The notes beneath the pieces were generated by a model that made no database searches, was not told the origin of the DNA, and was given only the letters and a program-made list of their open reading frames with translations. From assembly GCF_038003085.1 (NCBI RefSeq), contig NZ_JBBOOM010000001.1, positions 558,001 to 622,000 on the forward strand: a stretch of DNA of 64,000 bases. Direction: 5' to 3'. Positions 53,876 to 64,000 of this stretch are shown piece after piece. Each line of letters opens with the position of its first letter. Within the stretch, counting starts at the first letter, position 1. This DNA is from Psychrobacillus sp. FSL K6-2836. Lineage in GTDB: Bacteria; Bacillota; Bacilli; Bacillales_A; Planococcaceae. Position numbers and translations under genes: made by a program.

Positions 53876-56800
53876 CTAAAACAGAGATAGCTGATTGGCA
53901 TCAGGTAAGCCTTCTAAACAGCCCATCGCATCCATATATTCGATGATTGTTTTCGATACTTTACCTCTTTGCTGAAGGTCTTCCTTCGATAAAAATTCGC
54001 CATCAATTCTTGCTTTAGCAATTTGAAAAGCAACATTTGTACCTAATCCTGGTATCGAATTAAAAGGAGGAATTAACGTATTTCCTTCAATTATAAATTC
54101 ATTGGCATGTGATTTGTATAAATCTACTTTTTGTATTTTTATACCTCTTTCGGTCATTTCAAGCGCAATCTCTAGGACTGTCAATAAACTCTTTTCTTTT
54201 GGAGAGGCTTCCAAACCTTTCGCGTTTATTTCATCTAATTTAGCACGAATTGTTTGAGAACCATTTACCATAGAGATTAAGTCAAAATCTGATGCCCTTA
54301 CTGTCAAATACGCTGCATAATATAGTATGGGGTAATGAACTTTAAAATATGCAATACGAACTGCCATTAAAACATACGCGGCAGCATGGGCTTTCGGGAA
54401 CATGTATTTAATCTTTTTGCAGGATTCAATATACCAATTGGCAACTCCCTGCTTCTTCATCTCCGCTTCAAATTCCGGAGTTAACCCTTTACCTTTACGA
54501 ACTGATTCCATTATTTTAAATGCCAAGGAAGGATCTAACCCTTGATAGATCAAATAAACCATAATATCATCACGACATCCAATTACATCAGAAAGCTGAC
54601 AGGTGCCTGCTTGGATAAGCTCCTGTGCATTTCCAAGCCATACATCCGTTCCATGCGATAACCCAGATATTTGGACTAACTCAGAAAATGTAGATGGCTT
54701 TGTTTCTTCTAGCATTTGACGAACAAATCTAGTTCCGAATTCCGGAATTCCTAATGTACCTGTTTTACAGTCAATTTGCTCTTCCGTTACACCTAACGAT
54801 GCCGTTCCACTGAAAATCTTCATAACTTCTGGATCATCTGTAGGAATCGTTTTAGGATCAATTCCTGATAAATCTTGAAGCATGCGAATAACAGTAGGAT
54901 CATCATGCCCCAGAATATCTAGTTTTAGTAAATTATCATGGATGGAATGGAAATCAAAATGGGTCGTTTTCCATTCGGAGTCCTGTGCATCTGCCGGAAA
55001 CTGAATCGGTGTGAAGTCATATATATCCATGTAGTCTGGTACAACAATTATACCACCTGGATGCTGACCAGTGTTTCGCTTAACCCCAGTACAGCCCTGT
55101 ACTAAACGATCGATTTCCGCACCACGAAGAGCTATATTATTATCATTCATATAGCCTCTGACATATCCATAGGCTGTTTTTTCAGCTACGGTTCCAATTG
55201 TACCAGCACGAAATACATAATCCTCACCGAATAATTCCTTCGTATAGTTATGTGCAATAGGTTGATACTCACCGCTAAAGTTTAAATCTATATCGGGTAC
55301 TTTATCTCCTTTGAATCCTAGGAAAGTTTCAAACGGAATATCTTGTCCATCTTTTACATAAGGAGTATCACATTTAATACAATTTTTGTTTGGTAAGTCG
55401 AAGCCAGAACCAACTGACCCGTCCTGGAAAAACTCTGAATGTTGACAACTAGGACATACATAATGAGGTGGTAACGGGTTTACTTCTGTAATTTCAGTCA
55501 TTGTTGCTACAAGAGAAGAACCTACCGACCCCCTTGAACCAACCAAATAACCATCATTTAATGATTTTTTTACTAATTTATGAGATATCAAATAAATAAC
55601 AGCAAAACCATGACCAATAATGGATTTTAACTCTTTCTCAATTCGTGCTTCAACTATTTCAGGCAATTCTTCCCCATAGATTTCTTTAGCTTTAGAATAA
55701 GTAAGAGTTCTTACTTCCTCATCTGCTCCTTCAATCTTAGGTGTATATAAATCATCTTTTATCGGTTTAATGTCTTCAAGTGAATCTGCAATTTTTTGAG
55801 GATTAGTAATTACAATCTCTTTTGCCAGGTCTTCTCCAAGAAACGCAAAGGCATCCAACATTTCATTGGTCGTACGGAAATGTACTTTAGGTAGCCCATG
55901 ACGATTTAGTGGATTGGCCCCACCTTGTGAGTTTACTAGTATTTTTCTAAAAATAGCGTCATTTTCATGTAAGTAATGCACATTACCGGTCGCTGCAACT
56001 GGTAAATTTAATTTTTTACCTAGTTTAATCATTTTACGGATGATATCTTCTAAATTCCATTCATCTCTAACTAATTCTGCCTCGATTAAATGCGCATATA
56101 CCTCTTTTGGATGTATTTCTAAGTAATCGTAAAACTGAGCAATCTCTTCTACTTGCTCTAATGGTTTTTGCATAAGACCTTCAAAAACCTCCCCTTTATC
56201 GCATCCTGATCCAATAATTAGTCCTTCTCTATGCTTTTGCAGCACTGATCTTTTTAATCTTGGTACACGATAGAAGGTAGTAGTATGAGCAAGTGACACT
56301 AATTTGAATAGATTTTTTAACCCTGTTTCATTTTTAGCTAAGATTGTGCAATGGGTAGGTCTAGCCCGTTTAAAGGAATCACCTTGTCCAATATGCTTGT
56401 TAAAATCATCGTGATACTCTATTTTATGTTCCTCTGCTTCTTTTAATAAATGAAGCAATAAATAACCTGTTGCCTCACAGTCAAAGATTGCTCGATGGGC
56501 TTGTGTCAGCTCAATATTGAATTTTTTAGTTAGCGTGCCAAGACGATGAGATTTCATCTCTGGATGCAAAAACCGAGCAAGCTCCAAAGTATCAATAACA
56601 GGGTGATTAAAATGATCTATACCCGTTCTGCGATATCCCTCGTATAAGAAGCCCATATCAAATGATGCATTATGCGCAACAATTATGCCATCTCCAATAA
56701 ACTCGTAAAAGTCTTTAATAACCTGTTCTATCTCAGGTGCATTTCGAACCATATCGTCTGTAATTCCAGTTAACTCGATAGTTGTTGCTGAAAGTGCATG

Positions 56801-58189
56801 GTGCGGATTTACAAAACGTTCAAATTTATCGATTATATTACCATTTTGCATTTTTACAGCTGCCAATTCGATTATTTTATCGTAGGTGGCAGATAAACCT
56901 GTAGTTTCGACGTCAAATACTATATATATTGCATCTTCTAACGCAGTATGCTGCTCATCATAAGCAATAGGAACCCCGTCATGTACAAGATTCGCTTCTA
57001 AACCATACAAAATTTTTATACCATTCTTTTTCCCAGCAGCATATGCCTCTGGAAAAGACTGCAAATTAGCATGATCTGTAATGGCAATCGCTTTATGTCC
57101 CCATTTAGCCGCTTGCGAAACTAAGGATGAAACAGAGGAAACAGCGTCCATTTGACTCATCGGCGTATGAAGATGTAGCTCCACTCGTTTTTCTTTCGCT
57201 GTATCCATACGGACCATCGGGTTTATCTCGTTCATATCTTGTGCCATGATGATTAAATCCCGTACAAATGTATCGTTTTGCACCGAACCTCTAACCTTTA
57301 TCCACATACCCTTTTGCAGTCGTTCCATCATTTGAGCGTCTTCTTTATCTCTAGAGAACATCTTCACTAATATGGAATCTGTATAATCGGTAACTTTCGC
57401 AGTCAGAAGAGAACGACCGCTTCGCAATTCTTTAACCTCTACATCGAATACAAAGCCTTCAATCGTTACTCTACGTTCTTCATCTTGGATTGTTTTTATG
57501 TCAATAATAGGCTCATCTTTTTTAAGCGGCACCCCAAGTTGGAAAGGTCCATCTGCAATTTGGTCACCATTTTCCTGTCTATTTTGATCACGTTTTTGCA
57601 TGTCTTCTAACGCTTTTTGACCAAGTTTTTCTTCCTCTAAACGGCGCTGTTCTAAAAATTCTAATTGCGCTTTAGCTATTGCTTCCGTATCTTCTACTAA
57701 ACGGAAGTCAAATGCTATTTTCGGAAACCCAAACCCGACATAAACATCTGATAATTGTTCGATATATTTCTTTTTAAACGTTCGTAATTCAATTTCCTGA
57801 CCACAGGTTAAATGAATCATCTGACCGTTCCATTCAGGCTGTTGTTTCAACAAGCGCTCTTTTAAAGGCGGAGCCATATCACTTAATTCTTTAAGAACCA
57901 ACGGCCAATATTGGTTGATCAACTCCTGTGAAACATCTTTTCCCTCAGATTGAATAGTGAGCAATATATTAGCTATACCAGAGAACTTTTCAATTAGTCT
58001 TGTTTGAAAAATCGTAAATACATCTATTGGTAATATAGCCTGTAACTGAATTTGAAAATCCCATTGTCTATTTTTCTTATGTACCGTTAGTCGATCAATG
58101 GATGCATGTTCAAAGTGTTTAACGTAAGAATCCTCTGTTAGTTCAAGTTGTTGCAACAACAGGTGCATTCTCATTTTCCCGTCATCCAT
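53876..58189 (-). CDS. polC: DNA polymerase III PolC-type alpha subunit
   Basis: The 1437-residue replicative polymerase of low-GC Gram-positives, with built-in proofreading. Domains in order: N-terminal domains (1-230), an OB fold (~240-310), a PHP domain beginning ELHLHTP (337-343) and interrupted by the DEDD exonuclease (FDVETTGLS from 425; [18 protein letters not shown]), then palm, fingers (zinc-like CPSCQHSEF...CIKCDTPY), the catalytic aspartates in [11 protein letters not shown] and the C-terminal duplex-binding region. AAGGAGGG precedes the ATG. proS, usually just upstream, is absent. Confidence 0.98.
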   Translation of the reverse strand: MDDGKMRMHLLLQQLELTEDSYVKHFEHASIDRLTVHKKNRQWDFQIQLQAILPIDVFTIFQTRLIEKFSGIANILLTIQSEGKDVSQELINQYWPLVLKELSDMAPPLKERLLKQQPEWNGQMIHLTCGQEIELRTFKKKYIEQLSDVYVGFGFPKIAFDFRLVEDTEAIAKAQLEFLEQRRLEEEKLGQKALEDMQKRDQNRQENGDQIADGPFQLGVPLKKDEPIIDIKTIQDEERRVTIEGFVFDVEVKELRSGRSLLTAKVTDYTDSILVKMFSRDKEDAQMMERLQKGMWIKVRGSVQNDTFVRDLIIMAQDMNEINPMVRMDTAKEKRVELHLHTPMSQMDAVSSVSSLVSQAAKWGHKAIAITDHANLQSFPEAYAAGKKNGIKILYGLEANLVHDGVPIAYDEQHTALEDAIYIVFDVETTGLSATYDKIIELAAVKMQNGNIIDKFERFVNPHHALSATTIELTGITDDMVRNAPEIEQVIKDFYEFIGDGIIVAHNASFDMGFLYEGYRRTGIDHFNHPVIDTLELARFLHPEMKSHRLGTLTKKFNIELTQAHRAIFDCEATGYLLLHLLKEAEEHKIEYHDDFNKHIGQGDSFKRARPTHCTILAKNETGLKNLFKLVSLAHTTTFYRVPRLKRSVLQKHREGLIIGSGCDKGEVFEGLMQKPLEQVEEIAQFYDYLEIHPKEVYAHLIEAELVRDEWNLEDIIRKMIKLGKKLNLPVAATGNVHYLHENDAIFRKILVNSQGGANPLNRHGLPKVHFRTTNEMLDAFAFLGEDLAKEIVITNPQKIADSLEDIKPIKDDLYTPKIEGADEEVRTLTYSKAKEIYGEELPEIVEARIEKELKSIIGHGFAVIYLISHKLVKKSLNDGYLVGSRGSVGSSLVATMTEITEVNPLPPHYVCPSCQHSEFFQDGSVGSGFDLPNKNCIKCDTPYVKDGQDIPFETFLGFKGDKVPDIDLNFSGEYQPIAHNYTKELFGEDYVFRAGTIGTVAEKTAYGYVRGYMNDNNIALRGAEIDRLVQGCTGVKRNTGQHPGGIIVVPDYMDIYDFTPIQFPADAQDSEWKTTHFDFHSIHDNLLKLDILGHDDPTVIRMLQDLSGIDPKTIPTDDPEVMKIFSGTASLGVTEEQIDCKTGTLGIPEFGTRFVRQMLEETKPSTFSELVQISGLSHGTDVWLGNAQELIQAGTCQLSDVIGCRDDIMVYLIYQGLDPSLAFKIMESVRKGKGLTPEFEAEMKKQGVANWYIESCKKIKYMFPKAHAAAYVLMAVRIAYFKVHYPILYYAAYLTVRASDFDLISMVNGSQTIRAKLDEINAKGLEASPKEKSLLTVLEIALEMTERGIKIQKVDLYKSHANEFIIEGNTLIPPFNSIPGLGTNVAFQIAKARIDGEFLSKEDLQQRGKVSKTIIEYMDAMGCLEGLPDANQLSLF

Positions 58190-58212
58190 AGCTCGTATCC
58201 CTCCTTTTTATG

Positions 58213-58283
58213 TGTCCAGCTCCTGCGCCAAGCCCCTCGAGTCGTTTCAGAATGTCTGGGCTGAAATAAGCGCTTGCGCTTTT
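58213..58283 (-). repeat. Dispersed repeat family C, copy C2
   Basis: Reverse orientation of the element at 29907-29978, roughly 85% identical by eye: TGTCCAGCTCC..AAGCCCCTCGAGTCG..GCGCTTGCGCTTTT. It lies between the rseP terminator and polC. Confidence 0.8.
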
Positions 58284-58295
58284 CTATATTTGCAG

Positions 58296-58328
58296 AAAAA
58301 GAAAGGAAGTTCAGTTAATTGAACTTCC
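58296..58328 (-). terminator. Intrinsic terminator after rseP
   Basis: A perfect 9-bp stem, GGAAGTTCA/TGAACTTCC, followed by TTTCTTTTTC on the minus strand. Confidence 0.85.
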
Positions 58329-58340
58329 CCTCTAAATTTT

Positions 58341-59606
58341 TTATCCATTGAAGAAAAATCTTTGTATATCATTCCATGTAACGACTACCATTAATACCAT
58401 GAGCAGCATAATTCCAACAAAGTGGACCATACCTTCTTTTTGTTTGTCTATCGGTTTCCCACGTAAAGCTTCAAACAAGAAGAATAATAATCTCCCTCCG
58501 TCTAATGCTGGTAATGGCAATAAATTCATAATACCGAGATTTATACTTAATATTGCAGCCCAGTGCATTAGATTGTATACACCATATTGCGCAACTTCTT
58601 CCGTCGCTTTATATATTCCAACAGGTCCTGATAAATCATCTATGGAAAAATTACCAGTAATTAGTGTGCCGAGTATAGTAAATATACGCTTAGTCCATTC
58701 ATATGTCTGTTCTGCCCCGTAGACAACTGCCTTAGCAGGATTTTTCTCTAATGGACTAGAGTATTGTACACCAATTTGTCCCACTTTTTCTTTCCCAGCT
58801 ACAACTTCATTTGGCGTCATCGATAGATCTATTTCTTGCCCATCACGTTCTACTGTAAATTCCATTAGCTCGTTTGAACTTACCTTCACTTTTTCTGATA
58901 GTTCGTCCCATGAAGTAATAGAATCTCCATCAATCTTCGTTACCAAATCACCATCTTGCATCCCAGCTTGTGCCGCAGGACTGTCTTTAACTACCGTTGT
59001 AATGACAGGTTCATATGTTGGTACTCCTTGAAACAATCCAAGTGCTAAGAAAATGAAAAAGGAAAGGATAAAGTTAAAAAGAGGTCCTGCAAAAATAGTC
59101 ATTGTTCGCTGGCCAACTGACTTCGAACCGAATTGACGATCAGCAGGTGCAATGATTGTTTCATTGCCTTTTTCATTTATGACAGCATTTCGCGCCACTT
59201 TGTATCGCACTAACTTTTCTTCTTCATTGTATCCTTCAATAAACATTTGGTCGGTTAAATTTGATCTTTCAACTTCTAAAAATAACATATCTGGAAACTG
59301 TTTGTTTTGATTTAATAAAATTTGGTCTATTTCGTCTAAATTATTTAAATGTATTCCTAAACGATAGCCAGGCTGTAGCTCAACAGAGTCCAAATCTTCA
59401 CCGGCCATACGCACATATCCACCGATTGGCAGCAACCTCAGCGTATAAAGAGTTTCACCCTTTGTATATCCAAAGATTTTAGGTCCCATACCTATCGCAA
59501 ACTCACGCACCATTATTCCTGCTCTTTTAGCAAAGATAAAATGCCCAAGCTCATGGAAAAATACAATACTTCCAAATATAATTATAAACGCAATGGCTGT
59601 CTCCAT
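58341..59606 (-). CDS. rseP: Site-2 intramembrane zinc metalloprotease RseP/RasP
   Basis: A 421-residue S2P-type protease that cleaves anti-sigma factors (RsiW in B. subtilis) and other membrane segments. The zinc motif HELGH is at residues 18-22 in the first helix; a PDZ domain lies around 195-270 (VKDSPAAQAGMQDGDLVTKIDG); the third metal-ligand motif is LPLPALDGGRLLFF near the C-terminus. AAAGGTGGGG precedes the ATG. It follows dxr as usual, but proS does not follow it. Confidence 0.96.
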   Translation of the reverse strand: METAIAFIIIFGSIVFFHELGHFIFAKRAGIMVREFAIGMGPKIFGYTKGETLYTLRLLPIGGYVRMAGEDLDSVELQPGYRLGIHLNNLDEIDQILLNQNKQFPDMLFLEVERSNLTDQMFIEGYNEEEKLVRYKVARNAVINEKGNETIIAPADRQFGSKSVGQRTMTIFAGPLFNFILSFFIFLALGLFQGVPTYEPVITTVVKDSPAAQAGMQDGDLVTKIDGDSITSWDELSEKVKVSSNELMEFTVERDGQEIDLSMTPNEVVAGKEKVGQIGVQYSSPLEKNPAKAVVYGAEQTYEWTKRIFTILGTLITGNFSIDDLSGPVGIYKATEEVAQYGVYNLMHWAAILSINLGIMNLLPLPALDGGRLLFFLFEALRGKPIDKQKEGMVHFVGIMLLMVLMVVVTWNDIQRFFFNG

Positions 59607-59651
59607 TATACCCCACCTTTAGTTTCTAGCTAATTATGCTTTCACATCTCA

Positions 59652-60800
59652 TCATTTTACCATGTTCTGAACGGATTTTCTCGTTTTTGCATCTACATGA
59701 AGAATTGTTTCCAAATCTGGATTCGAAATATTCACATGCTCGTCCATTGCTCGCTCGATTAACTCATCAATTGTTAAGAAGCCAATCTTTTCTTGTAAAA
59801 ATAAAGCAACAGCCGCTTCGTTAGCAGCATTTAGCACCGTCGTCATTGTTCCACCAGCTCGTCCTGCATCAATGGCCAATTTCAATGCATGATAACGTGT
59901 ATAATCCATCTCTTCAAAATGCAATTTGCCTATTTGAGCCAAATTAAGACGCGGGGCTGTTTGTCTTGTCAATCTTTCCGGATAAGACAATGCATATTGA
60001 ATTGGTACACGCATATCTGGAGTCCCTAGCTGAGCAATAACACTAGTATCTTGAAATTCAACCATGGAATGTATAATACTCTCTCGGTGAAGCAACACTT
60101 CGATATCATCGTAAGCAATATCAAATAGAACCCTGGCTTCAATTACTTCTAAACCTTTGTTCATCATCGTGGCAGAATCAATCGTAATTTTCGAACCCAT
60201 AGACCAGTTCGGATGGTTAAGTGCATCCTGTACAGTTACATATTTTAACTCTTCCCGAGTACGATTTCGAAAGCTTCCACCCGATGCAGTAATTATTAGC
60301 TTTGCAATTTCCGAACGTTTTTCTCCGTTCATTGCTTGGAATAATGCCGAATGCTCGCTGTCCACAGGAAGAATTGGTACATTATGTTCTTTAGCAGCTT
60401 CCATTACTAAATGTCCTGCAGTCACAAGCGTCTCTTTATTTGCGATGGCAATTGTTATTCCTTGTTTAATCGCTTCTAATGTTGGTCTTAAACCTACACT
60501 ACCTAGTACTGCATTCACTAAAACATCCGCATCTGCATGAGCAGCAACTTGTATTAGTCCATGGTCACCAAAAACTATTTCGATTTGAGGAAACTCTTTT
60601 CCTAATTGAATGGCGTCCTCCTCAGATAAAACAGAAACTAGAGGAACAGTAAAATCTCGAATTATTTGCTTTGTAGCTTCTATGTTTTTCCCCGCTGAAA
60701 ATGCTACTAGTTGAAATTGGTCTGGATGTTCTTTTATTATATCCAGTGTTTGTATCCCGATAGAACCAGTGGCTCCTAATAAGCTTATTCTTTTCGCCAT
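59652..60800 (-). CDS. dxr: 1-deoxy-D-xylulose 5-phosphate reductoisomerase
   Basis: A 382-residue NADPH enzyme forming 2-C-methyl-D-erythritol 4-phosphate, the committed step of the MEP isoprenoid pathway and target of fosmidomycin. NADPH motif [14 protein letters not shown] at the N-terminus; metal and substrate residues in [21 protein letters not shown] and [28 protein letters not shown]. The product route leads to undecaprenyl phosphate through UppS encoded just upstream. Confidence 0.97.
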   Translation of the reverse strand: MAKRISLLGATGSIGIQTLDIIKEHPDQFQLVAFSAGKNIEATKQIIRDFTVPLVSVLSEEDAIQLGKEFPQIEIVFGDHGLIQVAAHADADVLVNAVLGSVGLRPTLEAIKQGITIAIANKETLVTAGHLVMEAAKEHNVPILPVDSEHSALFQAMNGEKRSEIAKLIITASGGSFRNRTREELKYVTVQDALNHPNWSMGSKITIDSATMMNKGLEVIEARVLFDIAYDDIEVLLHRESIIHSMVEFQDTSVIAQLGTPDMRVPIQYALSYPERLTRQTAPRLNLAQIGKLHFEEMDYTRYHALKLAIDAGRAGGTMTTVLNAANEAAVALFLQEKIGFLTIDELIERAMDEHVNISNPDLETILHVDAKTRKSVQNMVK

Positions 60801-60817
60801 GAAATAATGTCGTCTCC

Positions 60818-61609
60818 TTATATAAAATGTAAAAAGTGAAGAAGCGGTAAGACAAATAAGATACTGTCAAAACGATCCAAAATTCCACCGTGACCTGGCA
60901 ACAAATTACCAGAATCTTTTACATTATAATGTCTTTTTATCGCTGATTCTACTAGGTCTCCTAATTGCCCAAATATTGAAGCCGCAATGGTAATTCCTAT
61001 TAAAACTAGCATTGATGAAGTAAGTGGGCTTATCCATTGAATGATAAAAGCAGTGATTAACGCCCATATAATTCCTCCAACAAATCCTTCTACTGTCTTA
61101 TTTGGAGAGATTTCTGGCCATAATTTCCTTTTTCCGATTTTTCGACCAGTAAAGTAAGCACCAGAATCTGTTGTCCATACGATAAGCAATGCAAAAATAA
61201 CGTATGCCAAACCTTCATTTCTTGTTTCTATAAAATAATAGAAACCAATTCCAACGTAAAGTGTACTCAAAATTAGAAATGCCGCATCATCAAAAGTAAA
61301 ACGATTTTTTACTAATACTGTATAGATTAACACTAAGAAAACTCCAACAAACAACCATTCTAATTTCGTATGCCCTGTATATGGTAGTACCTCTTCCGCA
61401 AAGGAAGACGGCAATAATAATAGAAACAGGAGTAGAAACGAAATTACACTGGCGAATGAAAATAATTTTATACCCTTCATACGAAGCATCTCATGCAACC
61501 CAACTGCTGCTATTATGTATACTAATATAGTGAAAACAGGCCCGCCTAATAAAACAATTGGGAGAAATAGTGCTAATGCTATAGCACCAGTTATAATACG
61601 CTGTTTCAA
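60818..61609 (-). CDS. cdsA: Phosphatidate cytidylyltransferase
   Basis: A 263-residue polytopic membrane enzyme making CDP-diacylglycerol from phosphatidate and CTP, the precursor for PgsA encoded elsewhere in this window. The family signature near the C-terminus is intact: [39 protein letters not shown]. Its start overlaps the uppS stop by four bases. Confidence 0.96.
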   Translation of the reverse strand: MKQRIITGAIALALFLPIVLLGGPVFTILVYIIAAVGLHEMLRMKGIKLFSFASVISFLLLFLLLLPSSFAEEVLPYTGHTKLEWLFVGVFLVLIYTVLVKNRFTFDDAAFLILSTLYVGIGFYYFIETRNEGLAYVIFALLIVWTTDSGAYFTGRKIGKRKLWPEISPNKTVEGFVGGIIWALITAFIIQWISPLTSSMLVLIGITIAASIFGQLGDLVESAIKRHYNVKDSGNLLPGHGGILDRFDSILFVLPLLHFLHFI

Positions 61610-62400
61610 TTCACTTCTTCCCCCTTAAGTCCACCGTATCTTCTATTCCTTTTTTGATAGCCTTCAATAGCTTCTAGCAAACAAGCTTCATCAAAGTCTG
61701 GCCACAGTGTATCCGTAAACCAAAACTCGGTATAAGCTAGCTGCCAAAGCATAAAATTGCTCAGTCGAACTTCGCCACTCGTTCGAATAAGAAGATCAGG
61801 TTCAGACAAGTCCTTAGTCATTAAATGACTCGTTAGTAATTCTTCCGTAATTTCTTCCTTTGAAATTACATCTTGCTGTATTTGCTCTGCAATACCTTTA
61901 ACAGCCTGTACAATCTCATCTCTACTTCCGTAATTCAATGCAAAATTAAGTATAAGACCATCATTTTTTGCGGTTTGATCCATCGCTTTGTGAATAGCTC
62001 TTTTTGTATGCTCAGGCAGCATCTCTAAATTTCCCATCATACGTACTTGAACATTTTGCTCGATTAACTCTGGTAAATACGTCCCTAAAAATTCTTCGGG
62101 GAGTCTCATTAGAAATTCTACTTCCATTTTTGGTCGCTTCCAATTTTCTGTGGAAAAAGCGTACAAAGTTAACGTATCTATTCCGATTTCATTTGCAAAT
62201 CGAGTTATTTTCTTAACAGTCTTCATGCCTTCATGATGACCAGCAATACGGGGAAGCGACCTTTTTTTAGCCCATCTACCGTTCCCATCCATAATAATTG
62301 CAATATGGCTGGGCAATTGTTCTTTTTGGGCATTTTTTTTTCGTTCATCTAAATGAATATTGATTCTTTTATCATTTTTACGAATAAGTTTTTTAAACAT
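61606..62400 (-). CDS. uppS: Undecaprenyl pyrophosphate synthase
   Basis: A 264-residue cis-prenyltransferase that builds the C55 lipid carrier for cell-wall synthesis. Catalytic motif AIIMDGNGRWAKKRSLPRIAGHHEG, then TLYAFSTENWKRP and the C-terminal RTSGEVRLSNFMLWQLAYTEFWF; the usual Gln of RTSGEQR is Val here, a mild deviation. A basic N-terminal extension of ~25 residues precedes the fold. GGGGG lies before the ATG. First gene of uppS-cdsA-dxr-rseP. Confidence 0.96.
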   Translation of the reverse strand: MFKKLIRKNDKRINIHLDERKKNAQKEQLPSHIAIIMDGNGRWAKKRSLPRIAGHHEGMKTVKKITRFANEIGIDTLTLYAFSTENWKRPKMEVEFLMRLPEEFLGTYLPELIEQNVQVRMMGNLEMLPEHTKRAIHKAMDQTAKNDGLILNFALNYGSRDEIVQAVKGIAEQIQQDVISKEEITEELLTSHLMTKDLSEPDLLIRTSGEVRLSNFMLWQLAYTEFWFTDTLWPDFDEACLLEAIEGYQKRNRRYGGLKGEEVN

Positions 62401-62462
62401 TTAGAAACCCCCAATCTACCAAGTCGAACGTCTATACCTATCATATCAAATAAACGCACATA

Positions 62463-62497
62463 TAAAAAGACGTCCCCTTCAAAGGACGCCTTTTTTA
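62463..62497 (-). terminator. Intrinsic terminator after frr
   Basis: AAAAAGGCGTCC/GGACGTCTTTTT (one wobble), T-runs on both sides, 95 bases past the frr stop. Confidence 0.8.
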
Positions 62498-62591
62498 AAT
62501 AAAAGTTCAGAAGTACTTAACCTAGACTAATCATTTGAAGAAGATTTTGGTATTATTTAAAACTTTAACCCTAATCACATCTTCTAAAAGG

Positions 62592-63149
62592 TTAAACATC
62601 TAAAATTTCTTTTTCTTTTTCTTTTGTAATTGCATCGATTTTTTCAATATTAGCATCTGTAAGTTTTTGAATTTCATCTGTATAATTTCTTAACTCGTCT
62701 TCTGTAATTTCACCAGATTTTTCAAGTTTTTTCAGATCATCATTGCCGTCACGACGAACGTTACGAACATTTACTTTTGCTTCTTCCGCTTCTTTTTTCA
62801 CTTGTTTAACTAATTCTTTACGGCGCTCTTCCGTTAAAGCTGGAATTGCAAGACGAATTAATGTTCCATCATTAGTTGGAGTGATACCTAAATCAGATTT
62901 CATAATCGCTTTTTCAATATCCCCTAGAATTGTTTTATCATAAGGAAGGATTGTTATTAAACGAGCTTCAGGTACAGAAATACCAGCCATTTGATTGATT
63001 GGTGTTGGTGCGCCATAATAATCTACAGAAATTTTATCAAGTAAAGAAGCACTAGCACGCCCAGCACGGATAGTAGATAATTCTCTACTATAAACTGATA
63101 TCGTTTTTGCCATTTTGTCAGTTGTTTGCTCTATCACTTTTTTCGGCAT
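62592..63149 (-). CDS. frr: Ribosome recycling factor
   Basis: A 185-residue two-domain protein that, with EF-G, splits post-termination ribosomes. The three-helix bundle and small beta domain are recognisable: [40 protein letters not shown] and [37 protein letters not shown]. Length equals the family norm. It shares one base with the pyrH stop. Confidence 0.97.
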   Translation of the reverse strand: MPKKVIEQTTDKMAKTISVYSRELSTIRAGRASASLLDKISVDYYGAPTPINQMAGISVPEARLITILPYDKTILGDIEKAIMKSDLGITPTNDGTLIRLAIPALTEERRKELVKQVKKEAEEAKVNVRNVRRDGNDDLKKLEKSGEITEDELRNYTDEIQKLTDANIEKIDAITKEKEKEILDV

Positions 63150-63874
63150 TATGAATTCCTCCTAACGACTGTACCTATGGTCTCCCCTAGCACAGCCTTT
63201 TTAATATTACCTTTTTCCATTATCGAGAATACAATAAGAGCTATATCATTGTCCATACATAAAGTAGATGCTGTAGAATCCATAACTTGGAGTCCTTGCT
63301 GAATTACTTCAATAAATGAAAGATTATCATATTTAACTGCTGTACTATCCATTTTAGGATCAGCAGAGTATACACCATCTACATTATTTTTGGCCATCAA
63401 TATAACATCCGCTTCTATTTCTGCTGCTCTTAAAGCTGCTGTTGTATCTGTTGAGAAGTATGGATTTCCTGTTCCTGCTGCAAAAATAACTACTCGTTTT
63501 TTTTCTAAATGACGAATGGCTCTTCTACGTATGTAAGGCTCTGCAACTTGTCGCATTTCGATAGATGTCTGAACGCGTGTTTCGACACCTGCTTTTTCAA
63601 GAGAATCTTGTAGTGCCAGTGAATTCATAACTGTAGCAAGCATACCCATGTAGTCAGCTGTAGCACGATCCATGCCCATTTCGCTTCCTACTTTGCCTCG
63701 CCAAATATTTCCTCCACCAACAACTACTGCAACCTCTACGCCAAGATCTACAACTTCTTTCACTTGTTCAGCTACAGATTTAATAATGTCAGGAGATAAA
63801 CCGAAACCCTGTTCTCCAGCTAATGCCTCGCCACTTAATTTTAAAACGATTCTTTCGTATTGTGGTTTGCTCAT
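63149..63874 (-). CDS. pyrH: UMP kinase
   Basis: A 241-residue hexameric bacterial UMP kinase of the amino-acid-kinase fold, converting UMP to UDP. Motifs: [11 protein letters not shown] at the N-terminus, [55 protein letters not shown] and the [15 protein letters not shown] segment. It is the first complete gene on the right; tsf and rpsB would be expected upstream, outside the window. Confidence 0.97.
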   Translation of the reverse strand: MSKPQYERIVLKLSGEALAGEQGFGLSPDIIKSVAEQVKEVVDLGVEVAVVVGGGNIWRGKVGSEMGMDRATADYMGMLATVMNSLALQDSLEKAGVETRVQTSIEMRQVAEPYIRRRAIRHLEKKRVVIFAAGTGNPYFSTDTTAALRAAEIEADVILMAKNNVDGVYSADPKMDSTAVKYDNLSFIEVIQQGLQVMDSTASTLCMDNDIALIVFSIMEKGNIKKAVLGETIGTVVRRNS

Positions 63875-63894
63875 AGGTATCCTCCATCTCTATC

Positions 63895-63927
63895 TTGAAA
63901 AATAGGGAACACAAATTACGTGTTCCC
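63895..63927 (-). terminator. Intrinsic terminator upstream of pyrH
   Basis: A perfect 8-bp stem, GGGAACAC/GTGTTCCC, followed by TATTTTTC on the minus strand. Probably ends the gene upstream of the window (tsf by synteny). Confidence 0.75.
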
Positions 63928-63989
63928 CGGTTGTTATTGTATATTATTTCAAGCAAAAATGCTTATAAGGCGTCTTCTGCTTTCTATAT

Positions 63990-64000
63990 TGTCCAGCTCC
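63990..64000 (-). repeat. Edge of a third family C repeat
   Basis: TGTCCAGCTCC at the window end equals the first bases of the element at 58213-58283, in the same orientation; the rest lies outside the window. Confidence 0.5.

Overview
The window looks like a core chromosomal segment of a low-GC, endospore-forming member of the Bacillales. Gene order broadly follows the Bacillus subtilis arc pyrH-frr-uppS-cdsA-dxr-rseP-polC-rimP-nusA-infB-truB-ribF-rpsO-pnp-mlpA-dpaAB-asd-dapA-rnjB-spoIIIE-ymfFHI-rodZ-pgsA-cinA-recA-rny-ymdB-spoVS-miaB-ymcA. Protein sequences and the style of the intergenic repeats suggest Planococcaceae (a Psychrobacillus/Sporosarcina-like organism); this assignment is inference. 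All confidently called genes lie on the minus strand, so the window reads right to left. No tRNA, rRNA, CRISPR array, prophage or transposase gene was recognised.

Layout from right to left. At 64-46.5 kb are UMP kinase, ribosome recycling, isoprenoid and phospholipid genes, the RseP protease, PolC, and the nusA-infB operon through ribF. At 46-35 kb are rpsO, pnp, mlpA, the dipicolinate/lysine genes (ymxH-dpaA-dpaB, asd-dapA) and RNase J2. At 34.5-26 kb are SpoIIIE, a GntR regulator and a BMP-type nucleoside ABC importer. At 26-17.7 kb are the EF-P modification genes ymfF-ymfH-ymfI, then ymfK, rodZ, pgsA, cinA and recA. At 17-8.9 kb are RNase Y, YmdB, SpoVS, a 2-oxoacid:ferredoxin oxidoreductase, MiaB and YmcA. 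The leftmost 9 kb is accessory: a TAXI-type TRAP transporter, an ABC-2 exporter with a LytTR regulator, an MFS efflux pump, and the 5' end of a selO-like gene.

The most interesting material is regulatory. The MFS gene is preceded by a five-codon leader ORF with a strong Shine-Dalgarno and a hairpin that covers the MFS ribosome-binding site, the layout of a classic translational attenuator of inducible drug resistance. The adjacent ABC exporter is preceded by a gene fusing a degenerate ABC-ATPase domain to a LytTR DNA-binding domain, and two direct repeats with exact LytTR geometry lie between regulator and exporter. RNase J2 has a structured 5' leader of about 300 nt, and palindromic operator candidates precede ymfF and the GntR gene.

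Three families of non-coding dispersed repeats fill most of the large intergenic gaps: a large imperfect palindrome (A), a hairpin-rich element with compensatory stem changes between copies (B, sometimes in inverted composite pairs), and a short 70-bp hairpin element (C). They sit at operon boundaries, and two lie where B. subtilis carries tepA and proS.
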